The notes beneath the pieces are model-generated. The model worked only from the letters and a program-made list of their open reading frames with translations, ran no database searches and was not told the origin of the DNA. Shown here in pieces: positions 37,919-49,688 of a DNA stretch of 64,000 bases. This DNA comes from Massilia timonae CCUG 45783 (lineage in GTDB: Bacteria > Pseudomonadota > Gammaproteobacteria > Burkholderiales > Burkholderiaceae_D): contig NZ_JH992922.1 of assembly GCF_000315425.1 (NCBI RefSeq), positions 885,967-949,966 on the forward strand, in the 5' to 3' direction. The position numbers were made by a program, and so were the translations under genes. Numbering within the stretch: the stretch's first letter is position 1; each line of letters starts with the position of its first letter.

Positions 37919-40561
37919 ATGGCTCATAGCACAGACATCGTGAACATGGAAACGAACTTGCGTTCCCCAGCAGCAACTGAACCGGATTTCAGCGCGCTAT
38001 TCGACGCCACACCATCTCCTTATCTGGTGCTGTCATCAGACCTCCGTATTGTTTCAGTCAACCGTGCTTATCTCCGTGCGACCAGTACAGTCCGTGAAGA
38101 TATCCTCGGCAAGGGTATTTTCGAGGTTTTTCCCGACAACCCTGCGGACTCAGCCGCTAACGGCGTTGAAAAGCTGGAGGCGTCGCTCCTGCGCGTGTTG
38201 CAAACCAGGTCTGCAGACACGATGGCTATCCAAAAATATGACATTCGGGTGCCAGGGCCGCATGGCACATGTTTCGAGGAGCGCTATTGGATCCCGATTA
38301 ACACCCCGGTTTTTGGTGCCGATGGGGAGGTAACACACATCATTCACCGCGTCGAAGACGTTACCGAATTTGTCAGGGCGAAAGACAATACCGCTCGCAT
38401 GGTATGCAAGATCGACGATCAAGCAATTGAAATCGAGATTGCAAACAGGCGTCTGCGAGAAGCGAACGACACACTCGAGCAACGTGTGATGGCACGAACC
38501 GAAGCGCAACGCTTAACGGAAGAAAAACTCCGTGCAAGCGAACTTCGCTTTCGGCTGATGGCCGATTCCATTCCTCAGATGGTCTGGATCATTGACGAGA
38601 GCGGTCGAATCATATATTTCAACAAGCAGTGGTCTGCCTATACCGGCGTCGTCTCGGACAACAATACACTTGATGAGATTTCTGGGAAATTCTTACATCC
38701 CGACGATCAGGGTATCACCATGAAGGCGTGGGAGCTTGCCAAAAGAAGCGAGAAGAATTTCGGGGTCGAACACCGTATCCGATCAGCCTCAGGCGAATAC
38801 CGCTGGTTCCTGGCGCGTGCGGAGCCTTACCGAGACCCTCAGTCGGACCAGATTGTCATGTGGTTCGGTACATCTACCGATGTCCACGACCGCAAACTGG
38901 CCGAGGCTGCGCTGAGCGAGCGCGAGGAACAGCTGCGACTAGCGATCGATGCGGCGGACGTCGGCGAGTGGGACGTCGACATGGAAACCGGAACCATGTA
39001 TTGGCCGCCCCGCGTGAAGGCCATGTTCGGGATATCGGCTGCCTCTTCGGTCACGCTGCAGGACTTTTACGATGGAGTCCACCCGGACGATCGCGAGCGT
39101 ACGTTGACTTCGTTTGCAAACACTGCTGATCCGCAATTGCGCGTCCAATACGAGGCTGAATACAGGACGATAGGCAAGGAAGACCAGCTCATTCGCTGGG
39201 TTGCTGCAAAAGGCCGGGGTCTGTTTAACGAGTCGGGTAAATGCGTACGCATCATCGGTACGGCCATCGACATCACCAAACGCAAGGCAGATGAAGAAGC
39301 ATTGCGCGAAAGTGAGGAACGCCTACGGCAGGCTGACCGGATAAAGGACGAGTTCCTGGCAATGCTTGCCCATGAGTTGCGCAATCCGCTTGCTCCCATC
39401 ATCGCTGCCGCCGAGCTGCTACAGCTGGGGAAGCTGAACGATGAACGTGTTCAGCGCACCAGCCAGATCATCGGCAGGCAAGTACGTCATATGACCAGCC
39501 TGGTGGATGACTTGTTAGATGTGTCACGGGTTACCCGTGGCTTGGTAGAGCTGGACAACGCGCCGGTCGACATCAACCACATCGTTGCTGATGCCATGGA
39601 GCAGGTCACCCCATTGATCCGTACGCGGCGCCATCATCTGGAAGTGCATCTGACTCCGAATGCAACGATCGTACTAGGAGACAGGAAACGGTTGGTACAA
39701 GTGCTTGCCAACGTGCTCAATAACGCCGCCAAGTACACGTACGAAGGCGGCAAAATCCGATTGCGGACTGATGTTCGTGACTCGCGCGTACTCATTGAGG
39801 TAGCGGATAACGGCATTGGCATGGCACCCGACCTGGTATCGCGAGCCTTCGACCTGTTTGCGCAAGCCGAGCGCTCGTCTGACCGATCCTCTGGAGGGCT
39901 GGGCCTTGGGCTCGCGCTAGTCAAGAGTCTTGTTGGACTACACCATGGTACGGTAACGTGCGAAAGCGCCGGGGTCGACAAGGGCAGCAAGTTCACCATC
40001 TGCCTGCCTCGCCTGTGCCAGCAGGAAGACAAGCTACGAACAGGACAATCCGCCGAAGCCGGGCTGTCGAAGCAAGCGCAGAGCCTGCGCATCATGGTGG
40101 TGGACGACAACGTGGATGCAGCGGCGATGCTAGCCATGTTGCTGGAAGCGTCAGGTCACCAGGTAACCGTAGAGCATGACGCGCGCCGGGCGCTGGCACG
40201 AGCCAAGGCCGACGTCCCGCAGGTGTGCCTGCTTGATATCGGCCTGCCGGAAATGAATGGCAACGAATTGGCGCAGCAGCTACGCGCCTGTCCCGAGACC
40301 GCCAAATCGGTGCTGATCGCTGTTACCGGCTATGGCCAGGAAAAAGACCGAGAGCAATCGCTGGCTGCAGGATTCGACCATCACCTCGTCAAGCCTGTCG
40401 ATATCAAGACGCTCACGTCCAAACTTGACGCGATTGGTGGCTCTGGTGCAAATTATGGACAAAGGTACGCCAACCTGCCGGTGCGCCGGCTGAGTTTACG
40501 CAGCCAGAACAGCTGCCCAGATTTCGGACGAAGTTTGCCCCTGAGTTCCCAGACCTCGTAG
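37919..40561 (+). CDS. Hybrid sensor histidine kinase (PAS3-HisKA-HATPase-REC), 3' end replaced by IS6
   Basis: This cytoplasmic sensor has no membrane span. It has three PAS domains (about 20-150, 205-330, 335-460), a short coiled coil after the first, and a HisKA H-box AMLAHELRNPL. The HATPase has N-box NVLNNAAKYT, G1 ADNGIGM and G2 GGLGLGLALVKSL. The receiver has VVDDN, phosphoacceptor CLLDIGLPEMNG and HLVKP. Native coding sequence ends at 40438, where the IS6 element begins; the last 41 codons (from GSGANYGQ) are read from the IS. The receiver is nearly complete, so function may remain. It lies divergent from the peroxidase operon, which it may control. Confidence 0.88.
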   Translation: MAHSTDIVNMETNLRSPAATEPDFSALFDATPSPYLVLSSDLRIVSVNRAYLRATSTVREDILGKGIFEVFPDNPADSAANGVEKLEASLLRVLQTRSADTMAIQKYDIRVPGPHGTCFEERYWIPINTPVFGADGEVTHIIHRVEDVTEFVRAKDNTARMVCKIDDQAIEIEIANRRLREANDTLEQRVMARTEAQRLTEEKLRASELRFRLMADSIPQMVWIIDESGRIIYFNKQWSAYTGVVSDNNTLDEISGKFLHPDDQGITMKAWELAKRSEKNFGVEHRIRSASGEYRWFLARAEPYRDPQSDQIVMWFGTSTDVHDRKLAEAALSEREEQLRLAIDAADVGEWDVDMETGTMYWPPRVKAMFGISAASSVTLQDFYDGVHPDDRERTLTSFANTADPQLRVQYEAEYRTIGKEDQLIRWVAAKGRGLFNESGKCVRIIGTAIDITKRKADEEALRESEERLRQADRIKDEFLAMLAHELRNPLAPIIAAAELLQLGKLNDERVQRTSQIIGRQVRHMTSLVDDLLDVSRVTRGLVELDNAPVDINHIVADAMEQVTPLIRTRRHHLEVHLTPNATIVLGDRKRLVQVLANVLNNAAKYTYEGGKIRLRTDVRDSRVLIEVADNGIGMAPDLVSRAFDLFAQAERSSDRSSGGLGLGLALVKSLVGLHHGTVTCESAGVDKGSKFTICLPRLCQQEDKLRTGQSAEAGLSKQAQSLRIMVVDDNVDAAAMLAMLLEASGHQVTVEHDARRALARAKADVPQVCLLDIGLPEMNGNELAQQLRACPETAKSVLIAVTGYGQEKDREQSLAAGFDHHLVKPVDIKTLTSKLDAIGGSGANYGQRYANLPVRRLSLRSQNSCPDFGRSLPLSSQTS

Positions 40562-41262
40562 GTCGAACTGCCCTTTGCGAATGCGATGCATGAGCTCAAT
40601 GCCTTGTATTGTCGTGGTAGCGGAAGTGAAGCTTTTCAACCCCAGCATCGGTCCAAGTCTGGATTTGACATTGCGATGGTCCTGCTCGATCAGATTGTTT
40701 AGATATTTTGACGAGCGAAGCTTCGTCAAGTCAGGAAGACGTCCCTGCTCTTGAAGTTCGCGAACGGCACGGTGGGAAGCGGCATAACCGTCCAGCGTAA
40801 TAGTCTCGGGTAACCGGCCTTGAGAACGTATTGCTTTACGAAAGAATGCCTTGGCCGAAGCGACGTTGCGCCGCGGGCTGAGCCGGAAGTCGACGGTATT
40901 GCCGGTCGAGTCGACAGCCCGGTAGAGATAAGCCCACTGGCCGCGGATCCTGACGTAGGTCTCGTCCACCCGCCAGGAGGTGCCAGCCGACGTCGCGAAG
41001 CGGCTCCAGCGTTTGTCGAACTCCGGTGCGTACCGCTGAACCCAACGCAGGATTGTTGTGTGAGCGATCGGCATGCCTCGCTCAGCCATCATCTCGACCA
41101 GGTCTCGGTACGACAGCTTATAACGCAGGTACCAGCGCACGCAAAGGATGATGATCTCTTGTTCGAAGTGTCGGCCCTTGAACAGGTCGCTCGTGCTCGC
41201 GTGACTACGCATGTCAGGCAAAGGCCGTCATTCTAGCTGAGCTGCAGGTTTGCACCAGAGCC
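40439..41262 (-). mobile_element. IS6-family insertion sequence, 824 bp
   Basis: Perfect 14-bp inverted repeats GGCTCTGGTGCAAA at both ends are very close to the IS26/IS6 terminus GGCTCTGTTGCAAA. The 8-base flanks differ (CGATTGGT and AATAGTTG), so there is no target duplication. Both flanking genes are truncated exactly at the ends, which suggests an adjacent deletion or an inter-replicon fusion. Confidence 0.93.
40496..41221 (-). CDS. IS6-family transposase
   Basis: This 241-residue DDE transposase shows WRVDETYVRIRGQW (D), TLDGYAASHRAV (D) and NLIEQDHRNVKSR (E). The N-terminal helix-turn-helix precedes RWYLRYKLSYRDLVEMM. Intact. Confidence 0.95.
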   Translation of the reverse strand: MPDMRSHASTSDLFKGRHFEQEIIILCVRWYLRYKLSYRDLVEMMAERGMPIAHTTILRWVQRYAPEFDKRWSRFATSAGTSWRVDETYVRIRGQWAYLYRAVDSTGNTVDFRLSPRRNVASAKAFFRKAIRSQGRLPETITLDGYAASHRAVRELQEQGRLPDLTKLRSSKYLNNLIEQDHRNVKSRLGPMLGLKSFTSATTTIQGIELMHRIRKGQFDLRGLGTQGQTSSEIWAAVLAA

Positions 41263-42068
41263 AATAGTTGCTGCCTCGGATCCTTTTTCTTCGAGAAGAT
41301 CTCGGCGGCCAGGTTGGTGCGCGATGCTTTGTCCCGGTTCCATGCAGCCATCACCGCAAAGACCGTCGGATGGGCGAGCACCATGTCGAGCAGGTGATGC
41401 TCATCAATGCCGGGGAGATCGTCGCCGGCGCCATTGCGGTCGATCGCGAGACGGAACTCGCGAATTGACTGGCGTGGTTCGTCACCCAGCCACGAAGCCT
41501 GTTCCGCGATCGCCAGTTCCTCGATAAGCCAATCGTAGTCCAGTCCGATCCACTCCGCGCTGCTTGGCTGCATGCCATTCATGTCGAGATAGACATGCAC
41601 GCGTTGCCAGTCCTTGAAACGCGTGGCCAGGGCTTTCTGATAACGCTTCAATTGCGTAGGCGACTCCCGGGCGCCAACTTTGTTCTCGATTGCCACCAGC
41701 AGCTTCATGCCGGGAACGAGCACAAGCACGTCGAGGCGGCCGGAGTCCTGTGTCAGGACGACCTCGCGATCGATCACGACGTCGGCAAACGACTGTATCG
41801 CCATCTGGCTAGGTGCGATACGGCGCCGCGGCACGAGCGGCAAGGCGGTGCTCGAGGCGGTGTCCCAGCAAGCGGTTAACAAGCGGCGTAGTACTGCAGC
41901 GTTCAGGCCGTGTCCTTGGCTCGGATCTAGCAACCATGCGAGAAATCGGGAGACCGGGATCTCGCTCGGATAACAAATTTGGAGCGGACGCGACTCGCGG
42001 GACGCCTCAATGGCACCCTGGACAGTGCGATCAGCAAAAAAACGGTCGATATCGGCGGCAAGTGTCAT
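41214..42068 (-). CDS. PD-(D/E)XK nuclease-superfamily protein, C-terminus cut by IS6
   Basis: The fold signature is SGRLDVLVLVPGMKLLVAIENK: Asp, then E-x-K (VAIENK), followed by a basic helix RESPTQLKRYQKAL. This is the PDDEXK_4 pattern often found in cargo and defence loci. I favour the ATG at 42068 (MTLAADIDRFFADRT); an upstream ATG at 42113 is possible. Native sequence ends at 41263, and the last 16 codons are read from the IS end, so the original C-terminus is lost. Catalytic residues are present, but folding of the truncated protein is uncertain. (The signature is residues about 105-126 from the chosen start.). Confidence 0.72.
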   Translation of the reverse strand: MTLAADIDRFFADRTVQGAIEASRESRPLQICYPSEIPVSRFLAWLLDPSQGHGLNAAVLRRLLTACWDTASSTALPLVPRRRIAPSQMAIQSFADVVIDREVVLTQDSGRLDVLVLVPGMKLLVAIENKVGARESPTQLKRYQKALATRFKDWQRVHVYLDMNGMQPSSAEWIGLDYDWLIEELAIAEQASWLGDEPRQSIREFRLAIDRNGAGDDLPGIDEHHLLDMVLAHPTVFAVMAAWNRDKASRTNLAAEIFSKKKDPRQQLLALVQTCSSARMTAFA

Positions 42069-42149
42069 CGCGGTCGCTTCATGGAAAAGGGGAGATTCTA
42101 TCTGGTCGCGCATTGTCTAGGCATAAGTCGCGCGCAGGAAATAAGGCCG

Positions 42150-42167
42150 TACCGGCAAGCGCCGGTA
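42150..42167. repeat. Short inverted repeat upstream of PD-(D/E)XK gene
   Basis: TACCGGC (42150-42156) and GCCGGTA (42161-42167) form a hairpin or operator about 40-80 bases upstream of the nuclease-like gene. No T-run. Confidence 0.35.
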
Positions 42168-42316
42168 TGATAGTGCTCCGCTTTATAGTGCTGAAAGCGC
42201 CCGAAGAGGTAATCCCGGTAACTCGAAAAACATGCAGCAGATGCTGACATTCTACAGCCTCGGCTGCTGAATTGATGTTGCGGGGCCGAAGCAAGGGATG
42301 CCGCCCCGCCCCCACG

Positions 42317-42400
42317 TTACTTGCCCTTTGGCTGATTATTGCCCCGGCCACTACCGGACGGATTGCCAGTCTTGCTTGGTGCGTTTTCGAGTGCTGCCAT
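42317..42400 (-). CDS. 27-residue microprotein
   Basis: The frame MAALENAPSKTGNPSGSGRG is followed by NNQPKGK and a stop. It is preceded by an excellent AAGGAG site 7 bases before the ATG. The peptide is glycine/asparagine-rich and basic, with no membrane segment. An inverted repeat GCGGGGC/GCCCCGC (42280-42309) follows the stop. IS21 inserted only 19 bases upstream of the ATG, separating it from its original promoter. Confidence 0.6.
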   Translation of the reverse strand: MAALENAPSKTGNPSGSGRGNNQPKGK

Positions 42401-42505
42401 AATTTTCTCCTTGAATATTGTCAACGGCGATTGAAAACTGATACAGATTTCGTCGTCCCAGCGATTTAAAACTGATACACCGCCGTCGCCGAACACCGTC
42501 CGTGT

Positions 42506-44352
<1,847 letters not shown>

Positions 44353-45564
44353 CTCTTTGGGTTTCAAGGCCGCTCCGCAAAGCGGCCATCTTCTCAAAAT
44401 GGTGTATCAGTTTTCAATCGCTGCCTGTATCAGTTTACAACCGCTGCTGACAAATATTCCCGGCTTGGAATGGCACGGCCCGGGATGTGCCGTGCTAAAA
44501 GGTTTCAAAGTCCGGCCGTTCGTCGACGTCGTCCCGATCGACGTCATCCTCGACTAGCCAGGCCTCGATGTTCTGCCTGAGTTCTTCGAGTTCCTTATCG
44601 CGGACCGGCACGATTTCAAATTTGCCGGCAGCAGTTTCCTCCGCCAGCGTGATCCGGTACCGCATTTCTGCATAGATAATGCCCCTGTTGCGCGGGTCCT
44701 TCAGGCTGACTTCGACGGCACCTCCGTTAACGCTCACATGCCACCCCAACGCGGCATTCACTGCTAGATGGGGCATAAGTGCCTTCCTGAGGCCATTTGT
44801 CAGCCAATTCACAAACAGGATTCGTGTTGAGCAGTCGCGGGCAAAGTTTTCTTTGAGATAGCCCGGCATCTGGCCGACGCCACCGTCCACAACCATTCTA
44901 CGAAGCGGCGCTCCATGTGTGCCGTCATGCTCATCCACGACAAAGCGTAAGCACCCAAAATCCGCAGGTGCAACTCTGCCCATGAAATCGGTGACAACAT
45001 CGGCATTGGCGAAAGCACTGGAAACGAGACCAGACTCAAGAAAGAACTCGTCATGCCAAGAGGGTGCGACCCAGCGCAGTCCGGTAACGTCCGGCTGGCA
45101 GCGTGTGAAGTCGACGAGCATCCGGTCGCGAATCCGCGGGCGGCAGATTTCGATACGCACCCATGGCCTGTCGTACCACATGCGTATCGTGCTGTCGTCG
45201 CGGAGAGCTGCTAAGTAAGACTGCATGACTTCAGCGATTCGGTAGTTCAATGCGGACACGCCATCGACCACCTCGGAATGATTGATGATGCGCGACTTCA
45301 CCGATAGGAACCAGAAGCCTCTTACATTTGCTGGCGCAAGGAGGTCGCCCTCGGACAACTTAGTTAAGGCGACCAATTCTGCAACCATAGTCGGGTTGCG
45401 GACGAGTTGAACTTGCTCGATCCGTTCGGCGAGGTCTTCAGCAAGGTGGTTTAGAGCTTGTTCTTTGTCGTCTCTAGCTCGCTGCGATAGAAGATCGCAC
45501 AGGGTTTGGCTCTGTCCGGCGTTCAATTGCTGCGCCAGAAGCGTCTTCACGTATCGCAGGTAGG

Positions 45565-46928
45565 GAGCCTGTCAGAATTTCTGTGTGGAACGGGGTCATG
45601 AAATAATCCCGAAAGGACTGTTCCATGACCGAAGTGATGACCACCAAGAAGCCCAAAAAACAGAAAGCAGCGTACCCGTTTCCCGTTGAGCTGATCGACC
45701 AGTTGCTGGCCCAGGTTGAGAACAAGGACGCCGAGTCGATCCTTGGCGAATCGGGCCTCGCCGGGCAGCTCAAAAAAATGCTGGCCGAGCGTATGTTGTC
45801 GGCCGAGTTGAACCACCACCTGGCCAACGAGGAAGACGGCAGCAGAAACCACCGCAACGGTAGCAGCCCGAAGAAGGTCTTGACGCCAGGCGGGGAGCTC
45901 CACCTGGACATTCCGCGCGATCGTCTGTCGAGCTTCGAGCCCAAACTGGTGGCCAAACATCAGCGCCGGATGTCGGGCTTCGACGATCACGTTATCAGCA
46001 TGTACGCTCGTGGTATGAGCGTGCGCGAGATTCAGGCGCATTTGCTGGAGTTGTACGGCACCGAGGTGTCGCCAGACCTGATTTCGACCATCACCGACGA
46101 AGTGCTCGAGGAGGTCGCGCAGTGGCAGCAGCGGCCGCTCGAGGCGATGTATCCGATCGTGTATTTCGACGCGTTGCGCCTGAAGATCCGGGACGAAGGC
46201 ACGGTCAAGAACAAGGCCGTATATCTGGCCTTGGGCATTCGTGCCGACGGCCGCAAGGAAGTGCTGGGTCTGTGGATCGAACAGACCGAAGGCGCCAAAT
46301 TCTGGCTGAAGGTTTTCAACGAACTCAAGAACCGCGGACTGGACGATATCCTGATCGCCGTCGTCGATGGCCTGCGCGGCTTCCCGGAGGCCATCGAGGC
46401 CGTTTATCCGCAAGCGCAGATCCAGACGTGCATCGTGCACCTGATCCGCAATTCGACGACGCTTGCGGCCTGGAAGGACCGGAAGGAACTGGCAGCGGCG
46501 CTCAAGCCGATCTACCACGCTGCCAACGCCGAGCTGGCCGAAGCGGCGCTGGATGCCTTTGCAGAAGGCCCATGGGGCACCAAGTTTCCGACCGTGGCCG
46601 CGATGTGGCGGCGCCAGTGGCAGCAGGTGATTCCGTTCTTTGCCTACCCACCTGAAGTGCGCACGATCATCTACACGACCAACGCTATTGAAAGCCTGCA
46701 TATGCGTCTGCGGAAGATCGTCAAGAACCGTGGTCACTTCCCCAGCGACGAAGCCGCGACCAAGTTATTGTTCCTGGCCTTGCGCAATATCGAGAAAGAT
46801 TGGAAGATGCCACAGCGTACCTGGAAGCAGGCTGCCAACCAGTTCGCCATCATGTTCGGCGAGCGCTTCACGAACGCGATTATCTAACTACGAATTCTGG
46901 CCCCGCACACAGAATTTCTGACAGGTCC
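45565..46928 (+). mobile_element. IS256-family insertion sequence, 1364 bp
   Basis: The ends GAGCCTGTCAGAATTTC (left) and GGACCTGTCAGAAATTC (right, read inward) are flanked by the 8-bp duplication CAGGTAGG (45557-45564, 46929-46936). Excision restores the XRE gene. Confidence 0.94.
45625..46887 (+). CDS. IS256-family (Mutator-like) transposase
   Basis: This 420-residue protein has the IS256 signature YPIVYFDALRLKIRDEG (D), AVVDGLRGFPEAI (D) and TTNAIESLHMRLRKI (E). Intact. Confidence 0.96.
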   Translation: MTEVMTTKKPKKQKAAYPFPVELIDQLLAQVENKDAESILGESGLAGQLKKMLAERMLSAELNHHLANEEDGSRNHRNGSSPKKVLTPGGELHLDIPRDRLSSFEPKLVAKHQRRMSGFDDHVISMYARGMSVREIQAHLLELYGTEVSPDLISTITDEVLEEVAQWQQRPLEAMYPIVYFDALRLKIRDEGTVKNKAVYLALGIRADGRKEVLGLWIEQTEGAKFWLKVFNELKNRGLDDILIAVVDGLRGFPEAIEAVYPQAQIQTCIVHLIRNSTTLAAWKDRKELAAALKPIYHAANAELAEAALDAFAEGPWGTKFPTVAAMWRRQWQQVIPFFAYPPEVRTIIYTTNAIESLHMRLRKIVKNRGHFPSDEAATKLLFLALRNIEKDWKMPQRTWKQAANQFAIMFGERFTNAII

Positions 46929-47230
46929 CAGGTAGGCGTTCGGATCCGGGTTCTCTAGTCCTTGCAAGAGCGATACTGAAACGCCGAGAACATCTGCCAG
47001 TGCTGTTGCGTAACCGACGCTTGTCTGTCCGGTTTCCTCGATGCGTTGATAGTGCCGAGCAAGGGACTCGGTCACAGGTTTGCACATCAGCTTTGCGGCA
47101 CTCGTCGCAAGCGCGCCCTGCGTCAAGCCTTTTTCCTCGCGTAAAGCGCGAAGTCGTGTGGGATTGATTGCGAATGATGGACGTCCCATTTTTGCTCCGT
47201 TTGGTAAGTAGGAGCATGATCCACGAACCT

Positions 47231-47255
47231 GTTTATGTCGTCGATAGACATAAAC
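47231..47255. promoter_or_regulatory. Palindromic operator upstream of XRE gene
   Basis: GTTTATGTC (47231-47239) and GACATAAAC (47247-47255) form a perfect 9-bp inverted repeat. A third related half-site GTCATAAAC follows at 47258-47266. It lies 42-77 bases upstream of the XRE start and is a probable autoregulatory site. Confidence 0.65.
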
Positions 47256-48996
47256 ACGTCATAAACCTCAGGTGCGTCTGTGAAAAGCCGAGAGTAGACT
47301 ACAAGGAAGGACTGTTGCCGGCCTATTATGTTGCAAAATCGTCAATAAGAATTGGCGCTCCTAGACTCGTTGGCGAAATTAAGTACAGACTATGCCTGCT
47401 GAAGCTGAGCTAAGTCAGGCTTTGCAATTTAGGTCTGGATTTTCGTATAGTACCGTCGGCCAGCGGGAGGAAATTGCCGTTCTGGGCAGGGACCGAGCCA
47501 GTCCCGTTCGATGCCGCGTTCCGCAAGCAATCGCGTTATAGTCTCAGCATCGTAAGAAACCGATAGATCAACATCCCGAAAAAAATGCATCAGCACGAGT
47601 GAGCGATGGTATTCGACTCCTGACTGAGCTCTTACCACGCTGATCGCAGCATGCTTGTGCGCCAGCTTGGCCCATAAAATCCGCCGGGCATAAAAGTGCC
47701 AGTTGGATTCCTCGCACTCTTCCAGCGCTCGCAGTGTTTCCGGGAAGGCGTGCCGATCGAGGGCTGCAGGATTCCAGCCAGTGTCTTTGGCGAGACGGTT
47801 GATCGTAACTTTTTCTGGCTTCCTGACAGATGCATACAGGGCAGCGGCTGTCTGCATAACCGAGCGCGCCCGCTCGCTATCTTTCTCACTTTTCCGCGGA
47901 ACTTTGGTCGGGCCTACCGGCCTCGGTTTCAATTGCTGAAGCTTTCGTCTTAGCTGGGTAATCGCTTCCAGATCGAGAGACACAAGTCGCTTCATCAATC
48001 CATAATGCGATTTCCACAAATCTTCTATAGAACAATCAGGAATATCGCGAGCATGATCAGCAAGCTCGCGCAAAAGGCCGGCGATACGCTGTTTAACGCT
48101 CGGCTTATTAACCCTCCCGGTGCCAATGCCGATGCCGACCGCCCGTCGTTTCATGGCGGGCTGTTCAATGCCCTCCGTTCGCCCATTCCCGCTGGTCGCA
48201 CCAATGGTGCTCAGGAACTGGGCCGCATCGCGAAACAGGAAATGCGCAAATAGCAGGTGGCGGCCGAGTGGTGGTTCTGTGACACAGGAATCGTTCAGCA
48301 TCTTCAACCATTCACTGAGCCGGTCGTCACGATAAGCCGCATCCGTCCTGCTGAGAAAGGCTTTTCCATAGAATTTTTCCATCTCCGCCTTCACGCGGAC
48401 ATGGCTCACTCTGTCGTTGCCCCAACTGTAGCCGATTGCGCGTGCGCGTTCACGGTAACTTTCTACCAGCACACGTGGTGACACTGTTGCGCGCTGGGCT
48501 GACTGTAGAAGCGTTGCAGAGAACTGGGCGTAGGACAGCGCGACAGGGTCCGCTTCTTGCGCAGGCGATATGCTGTCGAATACATATTTTTTGCAGGTGC
48601 ATCGCCGCCACGGTACCAGGGCAAGATTGTAGTGCCGGCCAAATGAACACTCGCAGTGAGGGCACTTGTAAAGCAAGCGGGAACCATGCCTGCTGCACAC
48701 TTCTACGCCGGGAATTTGATGGGACCGGTGAATGTAGCGAACACCATAGACATCCAGATCTTCACGCAGGCATTCCAAACAAAGTCGGATCGTCTCAGTT
48801 GAAAACCGCTTTGGCGTACTCGTGGCATTGTTCTCGGCCCCTCTTCTTGGACTGGCAGGAAACGACAGTCCGTTGAAAATTGCGAGAAGTGGGTACAGCG
48901 TATGTGAGCGCAAGATCTCCGTAAGCGTGCAGCCCAACCACCTGTAATGTCGCCGCGATGACATGCAGACTCGAGGTTTTCTACTTCGAGGATCCC

Positions 48997-49293
48997 ATGA
49001 CCCGTCAACGCATTTCCGCATCGACCTGGCATGAGCATGTCGCGCATTGGCGCAGCAGCGGACTGCCTGTCCAAGCCTATGCCCACGAGCATAATATCGG
49101 CGTGGAGCGCCTCAGATACTGGGTGCGCCGCATCGAGCGCATGGCCAGTGGCACCCAGCTGCTGCCGGTGCGCATTGGCTCTCCAGGCTCTTCGACTCCC
49201 CTGGAACTGCGCAGCGCCTCGGGCTGGAGCCTGCGCATGGATGGCGGCGTCGATGCCGCCTGGCTGGCCAGACTACTGCAGGAGTTGCGGTGA
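48997..49293 (+). CDS. tnpA: IS66 accessory protein TnpA
   Basis: This 98-residue helix-turn-helix protein starts MTRQRISASTWHEHVAHWRS, with LPVQAYAHEHNIGVERLRYW as the recognition part. The stop overlaps tnpB by 4 bases. Confidence 0.9.
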   Translation: MTRQRISASTWHEHVAHWRSSGLPVQAYAHEHNIGVERLRYWVRRIERMASGTQLLPVRIGSPGSSTPLELRSASGWSLRMDGGVDAAWLARLLQELR

Positions 49294-49631
49294 AACTGCT
49301 GCCCGAATCGATCTGGCTGGCTGTCGAGCCAGTCGACATGCGCACCGGCATCGACGGACTGTCGCTGCACGTGCAGCAGGCCTTGGGCCGCGCGCCCTGC
49401 GATGGGACAGCCTACGTGTTCAGCAACCGGCGCCGCACGCGGATCAAGGTGGTGAGCTGGGATGGCACTGGCGTGTGGATGTGCCTGCGCCGTCTGCATC
49501 GGGGCCAGTTCGTCTGGCCGCAGCCGGGCGAGAGTTGCTGGCAGCTCAGTGCCGAGCAGTGGCAGTGGCTGGTGATGGGCGTGGACTGGCAGCGCCTGTC
49601 GGCCCAGGCGCCGGCACAGTGGCGGCTATAG
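49290..49631 (+). CDS. tnpB: IS66 Orf2-like protein TnpB
   Basis: This 113-residue protein has the family motif EPVDMRTGIDGL, DGTAYVFSNRRRTRIKVVSW and RLHRGQFVWP. It is required with TnpC for IS66 transposition; its biochemical role is unknown. Confidence 0.94.
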   Translation: MKLLPESIWLAVEPVDMRTGIDGLSLHVQQALGRAPCDGTAYVFSNRRRTRIKVVSWDGTGVWMCLRRLHRGQFVWPQPGESCWQLSAEQWQWLVMGVDWQRLSAQAPAQWRL

Positions 49632-49688
49632 ATGCCGACGTAAACTGTTTCGCTTGTAAACGTCGGACCGGTTCGCTACACTTTCACC

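Larger units (their letters stand above)
44495..47189 (-). pseudogene. XRE-family 440-residue regulator/effector split by IS256
   Basis: The pieces 47189-46929 and 45556-44495 rejoin in frame as NPDPNAYLRYVKTLLAQQ once IS256 and one copy of CAGGTAGG are removed (441 codons). The N-terminal 80 residues are an XRE helix-turn-helix (LRALREEKGLTQGALATSAA; LADVLGVSVSLLQGLEN). The remaining 360 residues are an unfamiliar domain with beta-rich stretches, ending in an acidic tail (VDRDDVDERPDFETF). The start ATG at 47189 has GGAG 8 bases upstream. A palindrome at 47231-47255 is a likely operator. Confidence 0.78.
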
